Shown here one piece after another: positions 20,921-27,135 of a stretch of 27,135 nt of DNA. How positions within the stretch are numbered: the stretch's first letter is position 1; each line of letters starts with the position of its first letter. Origin of the DNA: Entamoeba invadens IP1 (lineage: Eukaryota; Evosea; Mastigamoebida; Endamoebidae); the NCBI RefSeq assembly GCF_000330505.1, contig NW_004440230.1, positions 8,432 to 35,566 on the forward strand, given 5' to 3'. Below the pieces are notes generated by a model. The model was given only the letters and a program-made list of their open reading frames with translations. It did no database searches and had not been told where the DNA came from. Both the position numbers and the translations under genes were made by a program.

Positions 20921-21457
20921 TTGTTACGAAAAAATAATATTTCTTAGATTTAGGTCATTTGAGTGTTAAACAACATCGAAAATAGAAATTAACAAATTTG
21001 ATATAAAAAACAAGCAAAAAAGAACAAAAATTACAACAAAAATATATGATAATTGTTTATAAAAACAAAAATAAATAATAAAAGCCGCATATTGGATAAG
21101 TTGAACTTGATAAATAATGTTTAACAAAATCAATAAATAACAACAATGACAAGTAAAACAGTGTAAAATTGGTGTTCATCGAATTAACACAAATTTTAAA
21201 AAAAAATATGTTAATATTAAGAAATATAAAGAGAAAGTAAATATACTTATTAAACAGACAAAAATTGTTGAAAAACTGAGTACGTCATATAATTAATAAA
21301 ATACAAATCAATTTTATAGATTCATAGTCGGTATTTAAAAAGTTTCAAATTGTTTCAAAATGATTATTGTATTATGATGTTTATATCAATTGTCAGCGAC
21401 GTGTTTACGTTTCACAATCCAGTTTGAATTTCATTTCAACTTAAAACAAATTCACTG
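20921..21457. other. AT-rich stretch after the 550-aa gene
   Basis: No supported gene. An imperfect inverted repeat (AAAATTGGTGTT...AACACAAATTTT) lies near 21165-21200, and a lone AAAGCCGC box at 21081-21088 is shared with 25326-25838. Confidence 0.35.
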
Positions 21458-21622
21458 TTAGTACGTTGTCACAGTCCACGTGTAATAAGTATGGCTTCGG
21501 CTTAATACATTAACAGTAACACCTTTAATCAATGTTGGGGAATTTACTGTTATTGTGACAAAACCACGAATCTGCTCGCCAAGTACTTGTCCAGGGTGTG
21601 TTAGAGTGATGTCAATTGTCAT
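21458..21622 (-). pseudogene. Arrestin-like N-domain fragment
   Basis: From ATG at 21622-21620 a 54-codon minus-strand frame runs to TAA at 21458-21460. It opens MTIDITLTHPGQVLGEQIRG, continues FVTITVNSPTLIKGVTVNVL, and ends SRSHTYYTWTVTTY. This is the pattern of the first strands of an arrestin-like domain: a short beta strand, PG-x-x-x-x-G-x-x-x-xG, then a VxV strand and a KGVxVxxxG/S strand, as in the alpha-arrestin/VPS26-type proteins abundant in Entamoeba. A whole arrestin fold needs about 300 residues, and no continuation is visible in any frame toward 21360. It is therefore a truncated relic, or a first exon if a distant exon exists. Base use is less AT-rich than the flanks. Confidence 0.6.
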
Positions 21623-22595
21623 TAATGATTTTCTATTTTACAGTTTGAGAAAATGTTTATCAAAATGGAATAGATACGTATTAATATATTAATTGTATTA
21701 TTATAATTATTAATACATTATTGGAATAATACACTGCAACACATTATGGTGATTTTTAGGTTCCAAATATTTCATCCCTCATCGCTTGAAGATTTTATCT
21801 GACATAAGAGTTGAAGGATAAAATGTTCTAAAAATAAATCTTTTTTTTGTTATTGGATAAATAATAAGAAAAAATTTAAAAAATCAAATTCATTTTTTTT
21901 GTTTTTTACTGTTTTTTGAGTTTTTACCCAATTATCATTAGTATTAAACAAAATCCAGCGTTAAGTTTTCGTTGGTAAGTTGTAATACGGACTTTATTAT
22001 AATTATCGGGTTTGATTATAACAACAACATTTTTTGTTGTCAATATAATAATTTGTTGTTTGTTGTTCATATTTAATGGTGCTCCTTGTCGCATGTGTTG
22101 AATTTAAATTAAAAATTTGAAAAAATTCTTTATAATAAATTATTTTCAAAATGAATAATAATATATAAGATTTACTTTAACTACAGAAAATTTCAATTAC
22201 AATTTAAACTTTATTAAAAAACAACAAACTCAGTTATAGCAATGGAATTAATAAAAACGTTACTTAGACAACCAATGATAATTTATGATTAAATTTTTTG
22301 TTTGACAAGAAATTCTTTGTTGTTGATTTCCAAAATTTTTATAAAATAAAATTATAAGTCGTTTAAAAAATTAAAAAATTTACACTTCAAAATAAATTTA
22401 AACACAATTTTTTATTGTCATGCGATTTACACCAATTTAAAACATATATATCAATATAATTATTTTAATCTCTTTTTTATTTGCGTGATTATTATCAAAC
22501 GATTTATAAAGTAGATACATTAATGTATGAGTTTTATACATGAATGTAAAAAACTTAAATTTTATATTGGAATAATAAAAATAAAATAATTTAAA
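21623..22595. other. AT-rich intergenic region, no gene seen
   Basis: No coding-like run of note. It contains many poly-T and poly-A tracts and a weak AACAACATTTTTTGTTGT palindrome near 22023. Confidence 0.4.
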
Positions 22596-23242
22596 TACGG
22601 TGAATATTCGATAAGAGGGCTATTCGATATAAGGATTTATTCGATAAGAGACCAAAAAATAAGAAGGAGGTCTTTTATCAAATATTGAAAAAAAAATCAA
22701 AAAACAACAACTTCTTTTTTTTGCTATTTTTTAATGTTTTTTTGTCCAAAACCTTAATATGGTAATACATAAACCAAATTGTCATTAAGTTAAAAGAAAT
22801 TAAAATAATTTTTAAAATTATTTTAAAAACAAATGAGTTTTTCATCTAAAACCAAAATAATGTTAATTAACGTGTCGTTGGAGCGTGTTGAATTATGACA
22901 AAACAACGCATGTTCATTTTAAAACCAAGAGTTGTCAATATTGCTCTTCATATGTTCGTTTTAATGCTGTTTGTGTTGTCTGTCAATATTTTGATTCTAT
23001 AACGGACGTTTTGTGTTTTAATAAACACTAATAAAATAAAGCATTTGTTTTTCATATTATAAATCACAAAAATTTTATAAAAATTAACAAAAATATTTTT
23101 TGGGTGAAAATATAATTTGGAATTTTGTTGAGACAAAAAACAAAATGTGGTATTTTTTGTTAATTATTCAAGTTTTTATTATTTGACCTGATATCGAATA
23201 AGACTGGAACATAGACTGGACTATTATCGAATATATACTGTA
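22596..23242. mobile_element. 647-bp element with ATTCGATAAGAG terminal repeats
   Basis: The left end is TACGGTGAATATTCGATAAG and the reverse-complemented right end is TACAGTATATATTCGATAAT; the two share TAC-GT and ATATTCGATAA at the same offset. The left end repeats the core three times (about 22606, 22623 and 22640), each as a variant of TTCGATAAGAG, and the right end twice (about 23193 and 23226). This looks like tandem transposase-binding sites. TA flanks both ends. The interior has no transposase-like frame, so it is a non-autonomous Tc1/mariner-like element. A further imperfect AT-only palindrome lies near 22800. Confidence 0.78.
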
Positions 23243-23864
23243 ATAAGAATAAAAGTTTGTTTCCATAAAAAAACAATATGACTTTAAAAAGTTAATATTA
23301 ACAAACATCAATTTCTTTTTTGTATATTTTTTTCATTAATTTTAAAAATAAAATTGATAAAAAAAATAAATAAATCAAATAATTATAATTTATTTTAAAT
23401 ATGATTTAAGGAAATAAAAAAAAATATGTTTAAATCCATAAAAATCACAATTATATTAAAAAAATGTTAAAAAAATTAAATATTTAAAAATGAATAAATA
23501 ACATATAAAAATTTGAAAAAAGGAAAACAATGAAAGAATAAATAAATTGAAAATCTTAATAAAAATATTAAACAACAAAGTGTTGATACAACTGACTTTA
23601 TCTATCACACTGTATTGATACCACTGACTCTAATTTATTAATATATAAACAAATATTTTTATTATAATACTTATATTTCTAACATTATTATTTATTTTAT
23701 TTATTATTTACAATTAACACTTTTTATATATATATTTCACATTTTTTTTATATTCGATTATTATATTCATTATTTTTTTTACTTTTACCAAAACTTTATT
23801 TTTTATGTTAATTTCTTTTTTATTTATGATTGTTTATACAAATATTCCACTATTAATAATATAA
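23243..23864. other. Low-complexity AT-rich stretch with a short tandem repeat
   Basis: Nearly pure A/T and no gene. It contains the imperfect duplication at 23580-23632 listed separately. Confidence 0.4.
23580..23632. repeat. Imperfect two-unit tandem repeat
   Basis: TGTTGATACAACTGACTTTA (from 23581) is followed about 31 bases later by TGTATTGATACCACTGACTC (from 23612). The shared core is TTGATAC-ACTGACT. It stands out from the A/T background. Function unknown. Confidence 0.5.
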
Positions 23865-25250
23865 TCATTTATTAACAACTTTTTGGGAATTTCCAATGGT
23901 ACAAATATCACAGTAAACTTCGTTGTAATTTGAGTAATTCAAAAGTCCGCATTTTATCCAGTTTGTAAGTATTTCATAACATTTGAGACACTGTAGGTCT
24001 TTTAAATAATATTCTATTAAACACAAAACACAATTTGAATCAGATACTTCTTTGCAATGAAATTCCTTTTTGTGAAATAATTTCCTTCGAAATTAATAAG
24101 TTCTTTTGTTGTATTTTGTTGTGTTTCGACACACCTTTTACCTATCAAAACAAAATCTGAATTACAAGCCACACAGGCACTCGTATTGGGATCAATGGAG
24201 ACACAATTTTTATCAATTTGGCAAATACCCTCAATCAAAACTTCGTTTGGAGATAAACAGTTGAAACAAAGTCCATTTGTTTTGTTAGAGCACCCACTAC
24301 TTCCACATGTTTCACAAGTCACACATTCGAAATTTTCTATCCAAAATCCCGGTTTGCACTTCTCACACTTTTTGTTTCCGTTTTCATCAATGAAGCATGA
24401 AATACTTTTGACATTATCGGGTTTACACACAGAACACAACCCATGTTCATCAATGTATTTATTGTTATCACATGTGATACACGATGTTGAATTGCATGTT
24501 ATACAACCACGCGTTGAACAGTCTGTACACGTTCCAAAAGATTCTGTCATTTCTTCTGAAGTGGTATTTTCGAGATAATACCCCTCGATGCATGACACAC
24601 ATTGTGTTTGAGACAAACAATTGATGCAATTTGCATTGCACTTTTTACAACTTTTATTGTCTGTGTAGTATCCTTTCATGTCACACAATGAACACGTCTT
24701 GTCATCTTCCTTATAATAATATCCGTCAAAACATTTTGAACAGGTTGATTCAGAGTGGCAAACATCACAACTTGTTTTACAAATATCGCAGTTGTAATTC
24801 GACAAATAAAAGTGGTCCATACATTCCAAACATCTTGTCTTATCACATTTTGTACAATTCTCATATAGGTCGCCACAGTTAAGGCATTTCCCATCACGTA
24901 AAAACAGTCCACTTTTGCACTTATAACAATCGGTTTCATCACACACTTCACAATTTGGATGTATTGTTTAACATGTTAAACAGATACCATTATCCAAATA
25001 AAAACCACCTGAACAAGAATGACATGTTGTGATGTTGCATCTATCACACGAATGAAATCCAAAGAGCATAATGTACAAGTTCCATATTTTATAAACGAAA
25101 TTTTATCACACACAGAACACTTTGATACATCACAAGATATGCAATTATCAAATTTGGAATTACACGGTTTACAAACTTAAGTTTCGAGATAAAACCCATT
25201 TTCTCATTCAAGACAGCTTGATTCATCATATAAACTGATAACAAAAATGT
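23865..25250 (-). pseudogene. CXXC-rich receptor-type gene, broken and truncated
   Basis: The minus strand encodes a cysteine-rich ectodomain. One uninterrupted run (24946 to 24017, 309 codons) has about 20 CXXC motifs in the furin-like spacing CxxC-x(5-15)-CxxC seen in Entamoeba TMK receptors and lectin intermediate subunits (CLNCGDLYENCTKCDKTRC, CITCDNNKYIDEHG). The 5' side continues with decay: a TAA near 24969, a frameshift near 25050 (CKPCNSKFDNC...CSVCDK upstream), and stops at about 25182 and 25213, where a Cys codon seems to have become TGA. At the 3' side a frameshift near 24080 leads to HCKEVSDSNCVLCLIEYYL and a stop at 23865-23867. No membrane segment or kinase follows, so the C-terminus is missing. 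Probably one gene with the run at 26035-26600. Confidence 0.8.
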
Positions 25251-26034
25251 GGTACTGGACATTTTTAATATAAAATATAGTTTTAAATATAGTTTAAATA
25301 TTTTTTTGTTAAAAAAACAAGGAAAAAAGCCGCAGTTTTTTTCGAGTAAAATTTTTAAAAATCTAAATTTTACTACTAAAGCCGCGTTTTTGAAGACAAA
25401 CTAAAAATTTGTCTAATTTCAATGTTTTTTATTATAATAATAATCAAACAGGATGACCAAAAAATCACAATAAAATTGTTTATATATTTGAGAGAACAAA
25501 AATTCGGGGGTGCAGCCAGAGCTTAAGCTGAAAGGGGGATTTATGATTATTTAACGAAACTTTTTGGAGTATCCAAGCGGGATATCTCAAATATTAAGAA
25601 AAGTCAACAACATTTTAAGTCTTAAAAAGGTCAGTTTATTAGTCATTTGTTATTATCAATTAAGTTTATTCGTTTTGGCATTAAATATTGTGTTTTAGTT
25701 CATGTTTTGTATTTTCAATTATTTTGCCTTATTATTAGTTAATCTATTATTTCATTTAAGTCCGTGTTGGTCTAAAATCCTCACAGCTTTTATTTTGAAA
25801 TATTTGTTAATTTAAAAAAAGTTCTAACAAAAAGCCGCGGTTTGATTTAAAAAATCTTAGGACGAATTTGCGATTTTTTCTTCTGTTTTACACAAAATTT
25901 TCTTTAATAAGTATAAAAAATAATAGAAAATAATGTGGTACCATAAACACTAATTCAACAATTTTTGGAAGCCAAACAAAAACAAAAAATGAGGAAATTG
26001 GGTTTAAGCAATTTATTGGTAGTACCAACTTTTT
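25251..26034. mobile_element. Probable decayed DNA transposon inside the CXXC gene
   Basis: About 780 bases that do not encode cysteine-rich sequence separate two same-strand CXXC relics. The stretch contains a transposase-like HTH remnant (25449-25625) and three AAAGCCGC boxes in the same direction (25326-25333, 25378-25385, 25831-25838). It also has two short hairpins: AGTAAAATTT/AAATTTTACT at 25345-25374, and AGACAAA/TTTGTCT near 25396. GGTACT occurs in opposite orientations near the two edges (25251 and 26022), too short to prove terminal repeats. The boundaries are estimates. Confidence 0.45.
25449..25625 (+). pseudogene. Transposase N-terminal HTH remnant
   Basis: The plus-strand frame has one internal TAA at 25524-25526 and ends at 25623-25625. 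It reads DDQKITIKLFIYLREQKFGG, then AERGIYDYLTKLFGVSKRDI and SNIKKSQQHFKS. A helical LFIYLREQKF segment followed by LFGVSKRDISNIKK is the layout of a helix-turn-helix DNA-binding domain as in Tc1/mariner or pogo-type transposases (GVS-x-x-[DT]-[IV]-S-x-I). No DDE catalytic region follows. The family is inferred from the HTH pattern and from MITEs of that superfamily nearby. Confidence 0.5.
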
Positions 26035-26600
26035 GTTAACAGTTTATAATACAATTTGTGTACTTCGATCTACATTCTCTACAAACAGTCTGGTCAACAA
26101 AAAATCCGTTTTTACACGTGTAAAAACGGATTGATAAACACGTTATTCAATTGTGGAACGTTTCATTGTATTTTACACATCCATTTTTATTCAAGTTATA
26201 CGTTTCTTCACAAATCGTACATTTGGTTTCGTCACAAATTTGACACCCTTGATATTTGGTTAAGCATTTATTACATTGGAGATAATCAACAAAATGTCCC
26301 ACATTGCATTCTTGGCACTGAGTTTTATTACATAAGTTACAATTTGTATAAACTTCAGAACATGGTTGACATATTAAATTTTTATCCAAATAATTTGGTA
26401 AGCATTTGGTACATGTTTCAGTTGTACATTCCATGCAATTTGGAAACAACTCCCCACACTTTACACATTTCCCATCCTTTAAAATGTAATTTCGATTGCA
26501 GCCCAAACATAACATAGCATTACATGAAGCACAGTTTGTATCATATTTAGAACAGGTATAACAAATTGACAACACATTGAACTCAAATTACACCCAGTAA
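26035..26600 (-). pseudogene. CXXC-rich receptor-type gene, N-terminal relic
   Basis: An open minus-strand run from 26600 to 26147 carries about 12 CXXC motifs (CYTCSKYDTNCASC, CVKCGELFPNCMECTTETC, CQICDETKCTICEE) with the same spacing as the relic at 23865-25250. It stops at 26147. After a frame change the pattern resumes as CKNGFFVDQTVCREC and CRSKYTNCIINC, and ends at a TAA near 26038-26040. The break coincides with a perfect 30-bp palindrome at 26103-26132. No signal peptide is recoverable at the 5' side, where the frame shifts again above 26600. Probably the upstream part of the same gene as 23865-25250. Confidence 0.72.
26103..26132. repeat. Perfect 30-bp palindrome at a frame break
   Basis: AATCCGTTTTTACAC is followed with no spacer by its exact reverse complement GTGTAAAAACGGATT. 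In the minus-strand CXXC gene the second half reads as coding sequence (CKNGFF), so the first half looks like an inverted copy of it, as left by a template switch. Confidence 0.9.
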
Positions 26601-27135
26601 CAATAACAGTGTTTACAATTAAATGATTATTTGATATCTCCGAAGTGTCCAAAACATTTTTGATATTTTTTAAAACAAAAAATGAACATCCCAATATTTT
26701 TGTTTTGCTTTTTCTTACAATAAAAAGTACTTAAAAACAACTACTTAAATGTTTTGACAAGCGTACGTTAGTCAGATAATTTGTTTAAACACTTTGACAT
26801 AGTACTTTTGTATGGCAATGATAAACTCGTAAAATTATCAAAAAACATTTAGATAGTTTAAAAATTAATTTTTTTTGAGAAATAAAAGTTATTTCAAATA
26901 TCACGTTTAAAGCTGATACTTTAAAACATTTCAGTTACTTTACAATATAAATTTGCTTAAAATACAATAATAATTTAGTATTGTTAAGTATTGAAAAAGA
27001 AATAATTCAAAATAGACAACAAAATAGTAAATTTATCTTTGCAAAATCAATAAAAATCGATTTTTATGTCAAAAAACACAAACAATAATAGTAGATTATG
27101 AGAGAATTATAAGAAAGAATAATCATATATTTGAG
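26601..27135. other. AT-rich end of window, no gene seen
   Basis: Beyond the CXXC relic only short open runs remain. No repeat or RNA gene is recognised. Confidence 0.4.

Noticed and set aside
24186..24578. 130-codon plus-strand open frame
   Set aside because: It is the antisense shadow of the CXXC-rich gene; its His/Leu/Ser-rich mix is the complement of cysteine codons.
25326..25838. AAAGCCGC boxes as terminal inverted repeats of a transposon
   Set aside because: All three copies are in the same direction, so they are direct repeats. They cannot define the element's ends.
26056..26517. 153-codon plus-strand open frame
   Set aside because: Antisense shadow of the second CXXC relic, for the same reason.
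1..27135. CRISPR array, bacterial operon or defence island
   Set aside because: No regularly spaced repeats and no Shine-Dalgarno-led compact gene clusters. The promoters, tRNA terminator, receptor-kinase and transposon content are eukaryotic.

Overview
The window is strongly AT-rich eukaryotic DNA from an Entamoeba-type genome. Four things point there: decayed CXXC-rich receptor (TMK-type) genes; a 550-residue leucine-rich/F-box-like gene of a family expanded in Entamoeba; a promoter with a GTATTTAAA-type TATA box followed by an exact AAAAATTCA initiator; and stop codons embedded in TAATTAATT, the Entamoeba TAATT poly(A) context. Several DNA-transposon families (hAT, Tc1/mariner or pogo-like MITEs) fit E. 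invadens better than E. histolytica, but the species is an inference.

Layout. 218-2963 (-) is a decayed hAT (DUF4371-type) transposase. 3275-3422 is a degraded MITE. 4650-7180 (+) is a complete but dead transmembrane receptor kinase: CXXC ectodomain, one membrane segment, kinase domain. 7318-7612 holds two perfect 18-bp hairpins. 7615-11650 (-) is a long, many-times-frameshifted VPS13-like relic, cut by a 153-bp MITE at 9749-9901. 11820-12233 (-) is a decayed coding fragment I could not identify. 12970-13266 is a second MITE family. 14041-14111 (+) is an intact tRNA-Gly(CCC). 14389-15589 (-) carries two decayed genes, one perhaps a Ras/Rho-like GTPase. 17017-17328 (+) is an intact thioredoxin with an unusual CAKC centre. 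19268-20920 (+) is the intact leucine-rich/F-box-like gene. 21458-21622 (-) is a 54-codon arrestin-like fragment. 22596-23242 is a third, 647-bp terminal-inverted-repeat element. 23865-25250 and about 26035-26600 (both -) are CXXC-rich receptor relics. They may be one gene split by a transposon relic, because 25449-25625 (+) encodes a helix-turn-helix transposase remnant.

Only three loci look fully intact: the tRNA, the thioredoxin and the 550-aa gene. The rest is a pseudogene and transposon graveyard, so there is no operon-like cooperation to describe. I found no convincing new molecular system. The items most worth a second look are the nested-repeat MITE families sharing a CCAATCAAA motif, the MITE inside the VPS13-like relic, the cluster of perfect fold-back hairpins, the CAKC thioredoxin, and several coding relics too short or broken for ordinary gene callers.
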